From positions 62,001-126,000 of the forward strand of contig CBDBIG010000005.1 of NCBI GenBank assembly GCA_965205845.1: a DNA stretch of 64,000 nt, written 5' to 3'. This document shows, one piece after another, positions 38,599-48,532 of the stretch; position 1 is the first letter of the stretch, and every line of letters begins with the position of its first letter. A program made the position numbers and the translations under genes. This DNA comes from CBDBIG01 sp965205845 [NCBI: bacterium] (GTDB taxonomy: Bacteria > SAR324). Under the pieces are notes generated by a model, which made no database searches, was not told the origin of the DNA, and saw nothing but the letters and a program-made list of their open reading frames with translations.

Positions 38599-38991
38599 TT
38601 AAAGTATTTTATGGTAAAGGCTGCCTGCTTGGGTAGATGTCGGGCTCTTTTTTTTCACCTTGGGAATGCGGGCAGGTCGTGTGACGGGGTGAGGCACGGG
38701 AAGAACGCTGCCTGCGCGGCGCTCTATTTCTGCTTGTATCAACGGGTCGCGCACTTGGGTGTCGAGTACACGATGTAAATGGGTGGTTTGGCAGAGGCCA
38801 TTGAGGCGTTGTTCGGTTTGTTGCCATGCCTGTTGCGCTGCCATGCCTGCCTGCCTGCCTTGGGGACTCAAACTCACGCGAATAGGTCCATTGAGCGATT
38901 GGAGACGCCTGGGCTTGGACGCCAAAGGCTTTCCAAACTGGCGAAAAAAACGTGCCAACAGACGTTGCATTTGGTAGGTAGAAAAAGCCAT
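38599..38991 (-). CDS. unknown small basic protein
   Basis: 130 aa, very rich in Gln, Arg and Pro. It has a helical N-terminal half (QQAWQQTEQRLN) and a Pro/Lys-rich C-terminus. It lies downstream of a FlgN-like gene on the same strand, so a flagellar role is possible by position only. No motif recognised. Confidence 0.5.
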   Translation of the reverse strand: MAFSTYQMQRLLARFFRQFGKPLASKPRRLQSLNGPIRVSLSPQGRQAGMAAQQAWQQTEQRLNGLCQTTHLHRVLDTQVRDPLIQAEIERRAGSVLPVPHPVTRPARIPKVKKKSPTSTQAGSLYHKIL

Positions 38992-39148
38992 GGCTTGGTT
39001 AGACCTTGGGCGAATGTTTGGATGAAATGCGAGATCAAAACGCTCACGGACGCGGCAGACCTAGCATAGGGTTTGATGCGGATACAGGCAAATACTGTTA
39101 CGTGCCGTGCTCGCGCTTTTATTTTCATGCTTGTTTACAGCCATGCTT

Positions 39149-39580
39149 TTAATGTTTGATGCGTAAAAAAGCCCCTTTGCTGGGTTGCTTTTGCCCTGCT
39201 TCGCGTTGCAAATGGGCTTGTAGTTTGTGGTGCGCATCCAAATTTTTCATTTCTTTAAGCAATGAGCGCCGTTCTGCCAAAATCTTTTGCTCTATCCTAA
39301 CATTATTGGCCACAATAGCTTGAATGAAGCGCTTAATCAAGGGCTGTGCACGTTGCTGCTGATCGCGAGAAGGTGGGCGCAGGGTTAAACGGCGGTCGAT
39401 GGCACGCAGATGCTGAAAGGTATTCTCCTTCTCGGCTGCAAGGCGCGGCAATTCGGCAGGATTGCTCAAGAGCAATTCTTGCTGGGTAACCTGGCTAAGT
39501 TGGCGTAGTACGCGCAGTTTAAGTTGCAAGCCTTGATGATGGATACCCACAAAAGGGGAGAGAGGCGGTTTGGCTGTCAT
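39149..39580 (-). CDS. FlgN-like flagellar chaperone (tentative)
   Basis: 143 aa, nearly all alpha-helical and charged with coiled-coil character. It has the FlgN-type layout of two long helices around EKENTFQHLRAIDRRL and a C-terminal helix with EQKILAERRSLLKEMK. FlgN escorts hook-filament junction proteins FlgK and FlgL. The pattern, the length and the closeness of the flagellin island support this, but FlgN is poorly conserved. The ATG at 39580 is preferred over an in-frame start at 39631. Confidence 0.5.
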   Translation of the reverse strand: MTAKPPLSPFVGIHHQGLQLKLRVLRQLSQVTQQELLLSNPAELPRLAAEKENTFQHLRAIDRRLTLRPPSRDQQQRAQPLIKRFIQAIVANNVRIEQKILAERRSLLKEMKNLDAHHKLQAHLQREAGQKQPSKGAFLRIKH

Positions 39581-39708
39581 AGGCTGTTTTGTATCACGCT
39601 TTGCAAAATCATAAAAACGGGTGCTTACCAACGGTTTGTGGCTTCAAGGTTCACGTTACAGCGTTTGATGCTTGTCTCATTCTTGAAAAGCACTTGTTTC
39701 AAGACGCT

Positions 39709-41109
39709 TTATTTCCCAATGCAAAAGCGAGAAAACACCAGCCCCAGTACATCTTCGGTGGTGGTATGCCCCACGATATCTCCTAAAGCGGTTAAAGCGC
39801 AATCCACCTCTACAGCCAAGAGTTCTTCATGACCATGCTGCACACTGATTTGCAGGGCACGCTCCACGGCAACCATGGCACGCTGGGCCGCATTTATTTG
39901 GCGCATATTGGTCAGCAAGGCCTCTTCGGTTTGGGGTCGGCTGCCCTCAAAGCACCAGTCTAGCACCTTTTGTTTTAGTGCATTTAAACCCATATTTTTT
40001 TTGGAAGAAACCCTAAGCCAACGGTATTTTTGGAGCCGTTGATGCCAGCTGGGTGTGTCTGTTGACATGGCATCTTGCTTGGCAATAAGCACCAAACTTT
40101 GCTTCGGGTTGGTTTTTTGTAAAATGTCGAGGCCTTCTTGGCTTAGTGGTTGCGTACCATCGAGCACCACCAAACCAAAATCCGCCTGCTTCCAAGCGCG
40201 TTTTGAGCGCAACACCCCTTGCTGTTCGACTGCATCGCTGGTATTGCGTAGGCCTGCTGTGTCAACCAAGCGGACCGCCAAGCCTTCCCACTCGACGGCT
40301 TCTTCAATGGTGTCGCGCGTGGTCCCTGGCATGGCAGAAACAATGGCACGTTCTTCTTGAAGCAAGGCATTGAGCAAACTTGACTTGCCTGCATTGGGTG
40401 GGCCGATCAATGCAATGGTCAACCCTTCGCGTATTCTGCGCCCTTTTTCCGCATTGTCGAGCAGGGCAAGCAAATCGGCTTGAATCCCTTGCAGTTGGGT
40501 GTGCAACGGTGTTTGCGCGTCGCGTTGGGTGTGCTGTTGTACGTCGCCCTCATCGGAAAAATCGATGCAGGCAGCAAGGTAGGCTCCTAGATGTTGGAGG
40601 CGTTGTTGCAGGGCTGCGATGCGTTGTTGCAATCCGCCGCGCAGCTGTTCAACCGAGCCCCGCAAGGCGAGCGCAGAATCTGCCTCGATAATATCTGCAA
40701 CGGCTTCCACTTGGGTGAGATCTAAACGCCCATGCATAAAAGCGCGCCATGTAAACTCGCCAGGGTTTGCCAACCTAGCACCCTGGTTAAGCACTGCAGC
40801 CAACACGGTGCGTTGGGCCTGTTTGCCACCATGGCAATGCAGTTCCGCCACGTCTTCTCCCGTGTAGGAGCGCGGTGCGCGCATGGCAACGGCCAAGGCT
40901 TCGTCCATCAAACCATCGCTGGTTTTAACCCAACCGTAGCGCATTTGGTGTGAGGGGGAGTGCTGTAAGGCCCTCCCTTTTGCGGTGCAAAACACCGCAC
41001 TGGCATGCTCTAATGCCTGTTGGCCACTGATGCGAATTACCCCAATGCCCCCGCTTCCATGGGGGGTGGCGATGGCAGCAATGGTATCTTTGTGATTCCA
41101 CCCTTTCAC
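39709..41109 (-). CDS. mnmE: tRNA uridine-5-carboxymethylaminomethyl modification GTPase MnmE
   Basis: 466 aa GTPase that with MnmG modifies wobble U34 of tRNA. The N-terminal domain has [21 protein letters not shown] (two blocks), the GTPase Walker A is GPPNAGKSS near 238, DTAGLR is G3, and the C-terminal CIGK motif binds formyl-folate chemistry. The start is set at GTG 41109, seven bases after AAGGA, though TTG codons just upstream are also possible. Confidence 0.95.
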   Translation of the reverse strand: MKGWNHKDTIAAIATPHGSGGIGVIRISGQQALEHASAVFCTAKGRALQHSPSHQMRYGWVKTSDGLMDEALAVAMRAPRSYTGEDVAELHCHGGKQAQRTVLAAVLNQGARLANPGEFTWRAFMHGRLDLTQVEAVADIIEADSALALRGSVEQLRGGLQQRIAALQQRLQHLGAYLAACIDFSDEGDVQQHTQRDAQTPLHTQLQGIQADLLALLDNAEKGRRIREGLTIALIGPPNAGKSSLLNALLQEERAIVSAMPGTTRDTIEEAVEWEGLAVRLVDTAGLRNTSDAVEQQGVLRSKRAWKQADFGLVVLDGTQPLSQEGLDILQKTNPKQSLVLIAKQDAMSTDTPSWHQRLQKYRWLRVSSKKNMGLNALKQKVLDWCFEGSRPQTEEALLTNMRQINAAQRAMVAVERALQISVQHGHEELLAVEVDCALTALGDIVGHTTTEDVLGLVFSRFCIGK

Positions 41110-41197
41110 CAACAATTCCTTATCCGGGCTCGGTTTTTGCTGCCAATAACGTGTGGATTACGGGCGGAGGATGCCTAAAACCCATCGATGGATGGCG

Positions 41198-41713
41198 TTA
41201 GCGCAGGTCGTGAGGAAATATACGGCGGTAGTGTGCCTCGCCTAAAAGGTGGAGCACAACTTGCTGATCCTGATCGCGCAGGTTGGAAAAAGCAAGCCTT
41301 ATGAGCAAAAAGTTCGCGCGAATAACGTCAATGGCGCGTTGCTTGTCAAGGTCGTCATAATAACCACAGCTGCGGACCGAACGTGCTGCTTCAATCGAGG
41401 ATGTACCAAGGCGGTGTGTGTTGTAAAGTGCCGTGCTTGTGCGTTTTTCATAGTAAAATACCAAGCGCTCTTTGGCTTCTTTGTGCAGGGCGTTTGAAAG
41501 CTGCAACCAATAACCGGCACAAGTCAGGCGTGGTTCCATTGCGCCAATGGAGGCGTTTGATTGAAGCCCCCTGCAGCTTGCCATCGAAAAAGCAAAAACC
41601 AACAGGATCCATGGGGTAATCCAAGTCCCACTCGAGGGTAGGGGCGTTGCTTGGCTCGGCAAATGGGGCTTGGCTACCACAGATTTTGCAAGATCCAAAT
41701 CATTGGAAGGCAT
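41198..41713 (-). CDS. probable lipoprotein of unknown function
   Basis: 171 aa from the ATG at 41713. A hydrophobic segment (WILLVFAFSMASC, about residues 34-46) ends in a lipobox-like MASC, but it is preceded by an unusually long polar N-terminus. The rest is helical with EAKERLVFYYEKRT and a Tyr/Arg-rich end. It lies between mnmE and the flagellin island on the same strand. No family recognised; a role in the cell envelope is an inference from the signal. Confidence 0.5.
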   Translation of the reverse strand: MPSNDLDLAKSVVAKPHLPSQATPLPSSGTWITPWILLVFAFSMASCRGLQSNASIGAMEPRLTCAGYWLQLSNALHKEAKERLVFYYEKRTSTALYNTHRLGTSSIEAARSVRSCGYYDDLDKQRAIDVIRANFLLIRLAFSNLRDQDQQVVLHLLGEAHYRRIFPHDLR

Positions 41714-41788
41714 GGCATGGTTTCCGTATTTATGGGTCAAAGGGTGCAAGATAACAAGGGAGGATGGGTGTGGTTTCACAAGTGAAGG

Positions 41789-41827
41789 AAAAAAAGAGGA
41801 CTAGTCTGCACAAAGTCCCCTTTTTTT
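41789..41827 (-). terminator. bidirectional intrinsic terminator after the flagellin island
   Basis: The arms 41796-41802 (GAGGACT) and 41814-41820 (AGTCCCC) pair with one mismatch around an 11-nt loop. They are flanked by a T-run on the plus side and an A-run on the other, so the hairpin works on both strands. It lies 110 nt after the last flagellin gene. Confidence 0.7.
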
Positions 41828-41940
41828 CTCCCTACGGGTTTAAAAAGCGTGCCGTTAACCTAAGGGATTTTAGGAGCATGGTCCCCGCTTTTTATGGTGG
41901 TGTTACATAAGGACATCTGTGCAGTACGGCCCCATAGCTT

Positions 41941-43428
41941 CTAATCTACCAAACGTAACACCGCACGTGGAATTTGGTTTGCCTGGGCCGACAGCGCTGC
42001 CCCTGGTTCAAACACAATTCTCTCTTTGGTAAAGTTAGCCAATTCTGCTCCAAAATCCACATCGCGAATCACCGAATCAGCGGCCTGTAAGTTCTCCATT
42101 GCAACACGCAGGGTAATGAGGTTGGTTTGCAGCGTGTTTTTTTGCAATGCTCCGAGGTCGCCCCGCCTACGGGTGAGTTCACCAATGGCGCTATCCACCA
42201 ACAAAAGGCTGTCAAAAGCCGCTTGTGAATTGAGGGTCACATCAATTTCGCCTAGGTTGTTAAAGCGGCTGCTGTTGCCTGTCTCGCGGGCCAGGGAATT
42301 GGTAGAAACGTTGGGTAAGGCTACCACCAAACTTTGGCCTGCATTGGCGCCCAAATTAAAGGTAAGCGCATTGTTAATGACGGCTACCCTCCCCACAACA
42401 CCCGTTTCAAACACTTGGTCTACACTCTCATTGCCTACGTCATCAAATTGACCCGTTTTTTCTTTTTTGCCAAGGTAGCACACCAACAGTCCGTCGCTAT
42501 TCGCATTCCCCACCAAACCTTTTAAAATTGCCCCATTTCCTACGGCAGGTTCGCCGCCAATGCTCCCCGCAATGTCTTGTCCTGCTACGGGCGCAATCAA
42601 GGTTTTGCTGTTTGCAAAATCGCCTTGGTCTGCGAATACGCCCAACAAAAACGTGGCTCCCTTGCCATAATTTTTATGAATTACCTCAATCCTGCCATCT
42701 TCTAAGATACTAAAATCAATCGCGAGCCCGCTTACTGCAATCGACTTGCGTGCCTTAGCCTGTAAACTGCTTAGAGTGTCCGTTGCTGTTCCCACGACCT
42801 CTGCGGTTTTTTCACCTTCGAAAAAGCTCAGGCGTGCGCCATTGACATCTTTTTGTTCAAGGTGATTCTCGGTGAGCAACCTCGTTTTGGTGGCGAGTTG
42901 GGTGAGGTTTACCGCATATCCTTCCACCGCAGAAGTACGTGTGTTTTCATTGGCAAAAACGAACACCAAGCCTTCACCTTGAGCAAAACCCGTGGTACCC
43001 GCGCTGCCATCAAGCAAGTTACGTGAGCCAAATTGGGCATTTTTTGCAATGCGGTCGATACTGTCTAAAGCATTGCGGATTTTTTTCTGGTCGGCTAACA
43101 CGGCATTCTTGTCGTTACCGCCTTCGTTACCAGCGTGCAAAACCAATTGACGCACCCGTACCAGGAGATTATGAACCTCTCCCAAAGAGGACTCGGCCGT
43201 ATTCACCAAGGCAGCCGCGAGTTCAGAGTTGGCCACTGCCTGGTTGAGCCCTGCAATTTGCCTGCGAAGCCGTTCAGAGACAATCAATCCACGAGGGTCA
43301 TCGCCTGCACTGTGAATGCGAAAGCCTGAGGAAAGGCGCTGAAGCAAATCGGCTAAGCGGCGGTTGGAGCTACCCAAAAGGCGTGCGCTGCGCTGCGCTG
43401 CGATATTGGTATTAATGCGTAAAGTCAT
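41941..43428 (-). CDS. flagellin, most diverged of the four canonical copies
   Basis: 495 aa flagellar filament protein exported by the type III system. The N-terminal D0/D1 start MTLRINTN, RLSSGFRIHSAGDDP and the C-terminal SVIRDVDFGAELANFT and QANQIP are present but less canonical than in the other copies, for example FEPGAALSAQ in place of LQQA.TAMLAQ. One Cys is present in the middle (LVCYLG). The variable middle has the flagellin_IN-type VIHKNYGKGATF. AAGGA lies about nine bases before the ATG. Confidence 0.93.
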   Translation of the reverse strand: MTLRINTNIAAQRSARLLGSSNRRLADLLQRLSSGFRIHSAGDDPRGLIVSERLRRQIAGLNQAVANSELAAALVNTAESSLGEVHNLLVRVRQLVLHAGNEGGNDKNAVLADQKKIRNALDSIDRIAKNAQFGSRNLLDGSAGTTGFAQGEGLVFVFANENTRTSAVEGYAVNLTQLATKTRLLTENHLEQKDVNGARLSFFEGEKTAEVVGTATDTLSSLQAKARKSIAVSGLAIDFSILEDGRIEVIHKNYGKGATFLLGVFADQGDFANSKTLIAPVAGQDIAGSIGGEPAVGNGAILKGLVGNANSDGLLVCYLGKKEKTGQFDDVGNESVDQVFETGVVGRVAVINNALTFNLGANAGQSLVVALPNVSTNSLARETGNSSRFNNLGEIDVTLNSQAAFDSLLLVDSAIGELTRRRGDLGALQKNTLQTNLITLRVAMENLQAADSVIRDVDFGAELANFTKERIVFEPGAALSAQANQIPRAVLRLVD

Positions 43429-43522
43429 CACTCATGTCCTTTTTGGAACTGCAACTTAACAAGAAGGCAAACGATGTTTTAAGAAAAAGCCCGCCCATGG
43501 GTGTCTGGTTGATCCAACACGG

Positions 43523-44965
43523 TTAATTCCACATCAAATCGGCCCTTTCTTTGTGAGCGACCATGTTTAATCCTTGCCAAGGTTTTAAGGGGGCCACCCA
43601 TGCCTTCCGGTTTAACTTTAGGCGCAAACGTTGCTGCATCTTTAGGCAGATGTCATTCAGATCGCTTTGGGGTTTTTGTGCAATAGGCTGAACCATATGG
43701 GGCTTGATATGCGCGTACGCAAACAGGTTTTGTGCATGTATTTTAAGTTGGCTCAGCGCACTAGGACCCGTTTGCAAGCGGAGGTCTTCAATCGTGCATA
43801 AAGAGAAGGCAATTTCTTCGAGGGCTTTACAGGCCATTGTGTAGCAGTCCATGGTTTGGCGTGGATTGCCTGCTTGCATGGTGGCCAAGCTGGTAAAATT
43901 GCTGGTCGTGTTCACCCCTTTGGCTAAGTCTCTGGCTCTTGCTGGAGCCAAATGCAAAATGAACTTGCTATCATTTCCCTCATCCAACGCGTGCAGACGC
44001 AAACTACTTTGCAGCACGTGAATCCATCCTGTTTTAGGGGGCTGGGGGGTATGGATGCTTACACCAAAGGGGTGATTTTGTACGCGCTCTACCACAAGCC
44101 CGGTGGTGCGAGGGTTTCCCGTACGTCCCATCAGCAAAGAGCCTTGCCCAATGCCTGGTTCGTGATGAATCTCACCTTGTACATCCAAACCATTGCCCAC
44201 CCAATGCCAGTTGGGGTTGGCTACCCCGAGCAAGGTAACAGGGGCGCAGCGTACCCAAAATCCGTAACTGCTGCCACATTGCAGGTGACGAATGTGAATG
44301 TGCCCTTTTGTGCTTAAGGATACCACCAAAGGAAGCTGGTGCTTGTATACCTCATACTGCATCCAGCGTAAAAAATCGACCACGGGCACTTTCCCTTGTA
44401 TTTCACAGCCAATCACAGTGCTCCCTATGCGGAGCATCAAGGTAATCCCCCTGTTTAAAACCTCGGGGGTGAGGGCGAGTTGCCCTTGAATATGGCTTGG
44501 AACGGGTTCTTGGGTAATGCGTACTTTATAACCTTTTGCAGGGGAACTTTTGGTCAATGCAGAGGCCATCACAAATTGAAAGCCATCTTCAGTGCTCCAT
44601 CCTTTGGCGCCAAGGGTTCCGCTTAGGAGGTTTAAAGGGCCAAAGTGTGCATTGGCGCTGTATGTATCAAGGTGCTTTATTCTTTGACTTAACCAAGATT
44701 GTAATGCTTTGCCAATGTGCTCAGGGTTGCGCAAGGCTTTTTGTAGTTCTTGTGCTATCTCTTTGAGCGTTTTATGCATCAGGCTCAATGCAATTTTTGC
44801 TTGGTGCAGTGAACCCATGGCGTGCTCGGTCAAGCGAATATCGCGTTCTAATTTGGCAAGGGCTTCGCGCTGCTGTTGGGCATTCCAAAGCCACGGCGTG
44901 GGATGGTTGCCCACGTTGTGATCTGCGCTGCTGCCTTGCACGAGTTGTTGCGCGGTGCTTTGCAT
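43523..44965 (-). CDS. divergent flagellin-like protein A
   Basis: 480 aa. It aligns by pattern with the neighbouring flagellins through the middle: NAHFGPLNLLSGTLGAKGWSTEDG (in pieces) corresponds to flagellin FGARKLLDGS..NG..IGD, SSPAKGYKVRITQ to the SxxxGYAVRITQ segment, and DVQGEIHHEPGIGQGSLLMG to D..G..DGE.G.GEG..L.G. The N-terminus lacks MxLRIN..., RLSSG and the C-terminal SVIRD...QANQ end, so normal D0 coiled-coil packing is not expected. It has about seven Cys, whereas canonical flagellins here have none or one. It may be an accessory filament protein or a decaying copy, but the frame is intact over 480 codons. Confidence 0.75.
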   Translation of the reverse strand: MQSTAQQLVQGSSADHNVGNHPTPWLWNAQQQREALAKLERDIRLTEHAMGSLHQAKIALSLMHKTLKEIAQELQKALRNPEHIGKALQSWLSQRIKHLDTYSANAHFGPLNLLSGTLGAKGWSTEDGFQFVMASALTKSSPAKGYKVRITQEPVPSHIQGQLALTPEVLNRGITLMLRIGSTVIGCEIQGKVPVVDFLRWMQYEVYKHQLPLVVSLSTKGHIHIRHLQCGSSYGFWVRCAPVTLLGVANPNWHWVGNGLDVQGEIHHEPGIGQGSLLMGRTGNPRTTGLVVERVQNHPFGVSIHTPQPPKTGWIHVLQSSLRLHALDEGNDSKFILHLAPARARDLAKGVNTTSNFTSLATMQAGNPRQTMDCYTMACKALEEIAFSLCTIEDLRLQTGPSALSQLKIHAQNLFAYAHIKPHMVQPIAQKPQSDLNDICLKMQQRLRLKLNRKAWVAPLKPWQGLNMVAHKERADLMWN

Positions 44966-45336
44966 GGCGTGTTTACTTCTTACTATTTGTAAATCACACA
45001 GCCTTTATCTTAAGACGTGCTTTTGGTTACGTAATGGAGCGCTTATCGTGTGTAGGCAGTTCATCGCATTCACCAAGACTATAGGCCTTTTATGCCTGTT
45101 TTTAAGTCGAACAAAATGGCAAGCAGTTGCTGGGCAAATGGCCAATCGAAAACGGGCTTTTTCGTGATGGAATTCATTTTGAAGCGGATTTGACGAGAGT
45201 CTTTTTTTAAACCAAATCTGCTTTAATATGCACTCCATGGGTGCGCATGTGTCCGTTTTTGCGCAAGCAAGGCAACAGCCAAAGGGTTTTTGAATTTGGC
45301 TTGGCTGTTGCTGCTTTTGCGATTTACGCCTTGGGG
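44966..45336. other. 371-nt intergenic region inside the flagellin island
   Basis: Holds an 11-bp inverted repeat (45272-45311) just after the flagellin gene that ends at 45337, and upstream sequence of divergent flagellin-like gene A. No gene is seen. Confidence 0.45.
45272..45311 (-). terminator. perfect 11-bp stem-loop after a flagellin gene
   Basis: GCAACAGCCAA (45272-45282) pairs perfectly with TTGGCTGTTGC (45301-45311) around an 18-nt loop, 25 nt after the gene's stop. No strong T-run follows on the minus strand, so it may stabilise the mRNA rather than end transcription. Confidence 0.6.
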
Positions 45337-46785
45337 TTAACCCAACAAGGACAGCACCGATTGTGGTGCCTGGTTGGCTTGCGCCAACATGGCCGTTGTC
45401 GATTGTACCAAGATGTTGTTTCGCGTATAGTCCGTGATTTCTTTTGCCATATCGGCATCGCGAATAACGGACTCTGCATTGGTCAACTCTTCGAAGTTAA
45501 TGCGCAGCTGGCGAATGTTGGTTTCGAGTGAGTTCTTTTGGAAAGCACCTAATTCGGCGCGGTTGCGGTTGATTTCAGTCATGGCACTGCTTAGCAAACG
45601 CTGTGCGTCTTCTGCGCCTTGGAGATTGCGGATATCAATATCGCGCAAATGTTCATAACCACTCGCATTGTCGACGTTGCCACCCAGTGAGCGCGTGTTG
45701 GCGTTAACCAGAGAAATGGTTTCTTTTTGACCAACCGTAGGACCCACTTGAAAGTTGAGAGAGTTTTGGAACAGTGCAACACGCCCTGCTAATTCACCAT
45801 TTTCAGCGTCATCGGTTTGGATATCGCCCGAATAATTAATGACCAAGTCTTCAGCACGCGTGCCTTCGGCACCACTTAAAAACTGCCCTTCCCCAATACC
45901 CACTTCACCATCGAAGGTGCCGCGAATGTCCACACCTACATGGCGTTCTACCGTATTGGCTTTATTCGAAAGTACACCTGCGGTACTTGAAGAAAAGTCA
46001 ATTGAGTGATTTGCTCCATATTCTTTATGCGTGAATGACAGTGTATCGTCATCGTTGAGTTCCATATCGATGAGCAAACCGGCCGATTCGACCACATTGC
46101 GCAACTTGCTTACCACTTGGCTGGCGGTATCGCCTGCTTCGGTAATGAAGGTAATGGTGCGTCCACCCTCTGCAATGGTGAGTTTTTCACCGTTGTCAAT
46201 TATATCTTGAGAAAGACCCGTTGTGCCTTCAATACTGGCGCGTTCAGCCAATTGCGTAATGCGGACAGCATACCCTTCAATCGAGCTGGTTTTGGTGTTT
46301 TCACCTGCATCAACAAAGCTTAGGTTATCGCCAATGGCAATCCCGTTGGCTGCATTGCTCCCATCAAGGAGTTTGCGTGCGCCAAACTGGGCAAACTGGC
46401 TAATTTTGTCAATCGCATCCAAAGAGCGGCTAAACTCCAAATAATCCGCTTCTAGGGTTTCAGGGGAGTTGGCTCCTTCGTTTGCCGCGTGAATGGCCAA
46501 GCGGTTAAGGCTGGTGAGTGTGTTGGTGAGTTCACTTAAAGCGGCTTCTGTGGTTTGCACCATGGAAACAGCCACCTCAGAGTTTTCGGTGGCTTGGCTG
46601 ATGTTTGCTACCTGGGAGCGTAATTGCTCGGAGATCATTAAACTGGCAGGGCCATCCGCTGCACGGTTAATTTTAAGACCAGAAGACAGTCTCTCTAAAG
46701 AGCGAGATAACTGCTGGCTATTTTGCAGCAAATTGCGGTGGGTGTTTAATGCGGGAACGTTGTGATTAATGCGCAGACTACTCAT
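45337..46785 (-). CDS. flagellin
   Basis: 482 aa, Cys-free filament protein. The D0/D1 N-terminus has LRINHNVPALNTHRNL, ERLSSGLKINRAADGPASL and the C-terminus SVIRDADMAKEI and AQANQAPQSVLSLLG. The middle holds one flagellin_IN-like repeat (FTHKEYG). The ATG at 46785 is preferred: GGAAGGAA lies just upstream. A sigma-28-like promoter lies about 160 nt upstream. It is close to the next flagellin (47087), so the two are a recent duplication. Confidence 0.96.
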   Translation of the reverse strand: MSSLRINHNVPALNTHRNLLQNSQQLSRSLERLSSGLKINRAADGPASLMISEQLRSQVANISQATENSEVAVSMVQTTEAALSELTNTLTSLNRLAIHAANEGANSPETLEADYLEFSRSLDAIDKISQFAQFGARKLLDGSNAANGIAIGDNLSFVDAGENTKTSSIEGYAVRITQLAERASIEGTTGLSQDIIDNGEKLTIAEGGRTITFITEAGDTASQVVSKLRNVVESAGLLIDMELNDDDTLSFTHKEYGANHSIDFSSSTAGVLSNKANTVERHVGVDIRGTFDGEVGIGEGQFLSGAEGTRAEDLVINYSGDIQTDDAENGELAGRVALFQNSLNFQVGPTVGQKETISLVNANTRSLGGNVDNASGYEHLRDIDIRNLQGAEDAQRLLSSAMTEINRNRAELGAFQKNSLETNIRQLRINFEELTNAESVIRDADMAKEITDYTRNNILVQSTTAMLAQANQAPQSVLSLLG

Positions 46786-46938
46786 GGCGAGGTTCCTTCC
46801 TATGGCCATTGTTTGAGAATAAAATGACAGTCGTTTACGTCGTTATTTTTCCAATGCCAACCACAGGGAGATGCGGGGGATCAGAAATCTAAAAACAGTT
46901 AAGTAATTGAAATTACTACTAATTTTTAGTTATTATAC

Positions 46939-46965
46939 GTAACGGCTTGCGCTATCAAAACTTAA
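46939..46965 (-). promoter_or_regulatory. sigma-28-like (FliA) promoter for the flagellin at 45337
   Basis: Read on the minus strand: TTAAGTTT, 11 bases, then GCCGTTAC. The E. coli FliA consensus is TAAAGTTT-N11-GCCGATAA; 7 of 8 and 6 of 8 positions agree, with exact spacing. The site lies in the 301-nt gap between the two similar flagellin genes, which otherwise shows only a small hairpin (47066-47081) after the upstream gene. Confidence 0.6.
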
Positions 46966-47086
46966 AAATAAAAATCCATTTTATTTAAAAATAACAAGCC
47001 ACACTCAAACCCAATGATGGAACCCATTTTTTACGATGTGCCCCACCACCGGGGTAGAGGATGAAAATCTCGAGCGAGATTGGGGG

Positions 47087-48532
47087 TTAACCCAACAAAC
47101 TCAAGACATTTTGAGGCGCCTGATTGGCCTGCCCCAACATGGCCGTAGCAGATTGTACGAGAATGTTGTTGCGGGTGTACTCAGAAATTTCCTTAGCATA
47201 GTCTGCATCACGAATGACCGACTCTGCATTGGTAAGTTCCTCTGCGTTAATGCGCAATTGACGCAAGTTGGCTTCAAGTGAGTTCTTTTGAAACGCACCC
47301 AATTCAGCACGATTGCGGTTGACTTCTGTCTGTGCGACATCCACCAACCGTTGTGCATCCTCGGCCCCTTGCAAGGTACGAATGTCGATATCGCGCAAAT
47401 TTTGAAAATTGCTTGCATTATCGATTCCACGCCCTAATACGCGCGAACCAGCATTGACAAGTGCAATCGTTTCCGATTGTCCTACCTTGCCACCCACTTG
47501 AAAAGTGAGTGAGTTTTGGAACACAGCAACCCTACCTGCAACCTCCCCAGTTTCACCGTCATCGGTTTGGGTGTTACCCGTATAGTTAACCTGTAATTCC
47601 TCTGCTCTAGTGCCAATAGCCCCAGTTAATACGCGACCTTCACCTGTGGCAACATCACCGTCGAACGTACCTTGCACATCAAGGCCAGCTTTGCGCTCAA
47701 CCACACCACCCACCTCAGATAGCACGCCATCTGAAGCAGAAACATAGTTAAACTCTTTTGCTACACCGTACTCTTTGTGCTGTATGTGAAGTGTGTTGTC
47801 CTCGGTTAATCTCACATTAATATTAAGCCCCGCATCACTGATGACATTATCCAACTTGTTGACAACTTGGCTGGCTGTGTCGCCAGCGGTGGTTGTAAAA
47901 GTTACGGATTTTCCACCTTCAGACAAGCTAAAGGTTTCACCTGCATCAATCAGTTCTTGGCTTAATGCCGTTGTACCTTCCGTGCTCGCTTGTCTACCCA
48001 GTTGGGTAATGCGGACCACGTATCCTTCAACGGGACTGGTTTCGGTTGTGGCACCAGCACCTAAAAATCGCACCCCATCGCCAATGGCAATCCCATTTGC
48101 ACCCGTGCTTCCATCAAGCAGCTTGCGCGCGCCAAATTGAGCATTTTTGCTAATGTTATCGATGGCGTCTAAAGAGCGTGTAAATTCTAGGTGATCAGCC
48201 GCCAAAGTTTCGGGAGAGTTTGCCCCTTCGTTTGCCGCATGAATGGCAAGACGACTAAGCGAGGTTAACGTGTTTGTCAACTCGCTCAAGGCAGCTTCTG
48301 TTGTTTGTATCATTGAGATAGCCACTTCAGAGTTCTCCGTCGCTTGGTTTAGCCCAATCACTTGTGAGCGCAATTGCTCAGAAATCATCAGGCTGGCTGG
48401 TCCATCAGCAGCTTTGTTAATTCTTAAACCAGAGGAAAGCTTCTCTAATGATTTAGCAAGCGTCCCACTGTTTTCTAACAAGTTGCGATGGGTATTAAGT
48501 GCTGGAATATTGTTATTGATTCGCAGAGTCAT
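47087..48532 (-). CDS. flagellin
   Basis: 481 aa, Cys-free. N-terminus MTLRINNNIPALNTHRNL, EKLSSGLRINKAADGPASL; C-terminus SVIRDADYAKEISEYT and AQANQAPQNVLSLLG. The middle has the HKEYGVAKEF repeat and EGRVLTGAIGTRAEEL. A strong AAGGAGG lies before the ATG. Very like the flagellin at 45337 along its whole length. Confidence 0.96.
   Translation of the reverse strand: MTLRINNNIPALNTHRNLLENSGTLAKSLEKLSSGLRINKAADGPASLMISEQLRSQVIGLNQATENSEVAISMIQTTEAALSELTNTLTSLSRLAIHAANEGANSPETLAADHLEFTRSLDAIDNISKNAQFGARKLLDGSTGANGIAIGDGVRFLGAGATTETSPVEGYVVRITQLGRQASTEGTTALSQELIDAGETFSLSEGGKSVTFTTTAGDTASQVVNKLDNVISDAGLNINVRLTEDNTLHIQHKEYGVAKEFNYVSASDGVLSEVGGVVERKAGLDVQGTFDGDVATGEGRVLTGAIGTRAEELQVNYTGNTQTDDGETGEVAGRVAVFQNSLTFQVGGKVGQSETIALVNAGSRVLGRGIDNASNFQNLRDIDIRTLQGAEDAQRLVDVAQTEVNRNRAELGAFQKNSLEANLRQLRINAEELTNAESVIRDADYAKEISEYTRNNILVQSATAMLGQANQAPQNVLSLLG

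Noticed and set aside
47066-47081. Small hairpin after a flagellin gene as a strong terminator
   Set aside because: Stem of six pairs and a short T stretch only; too weak to list separately.
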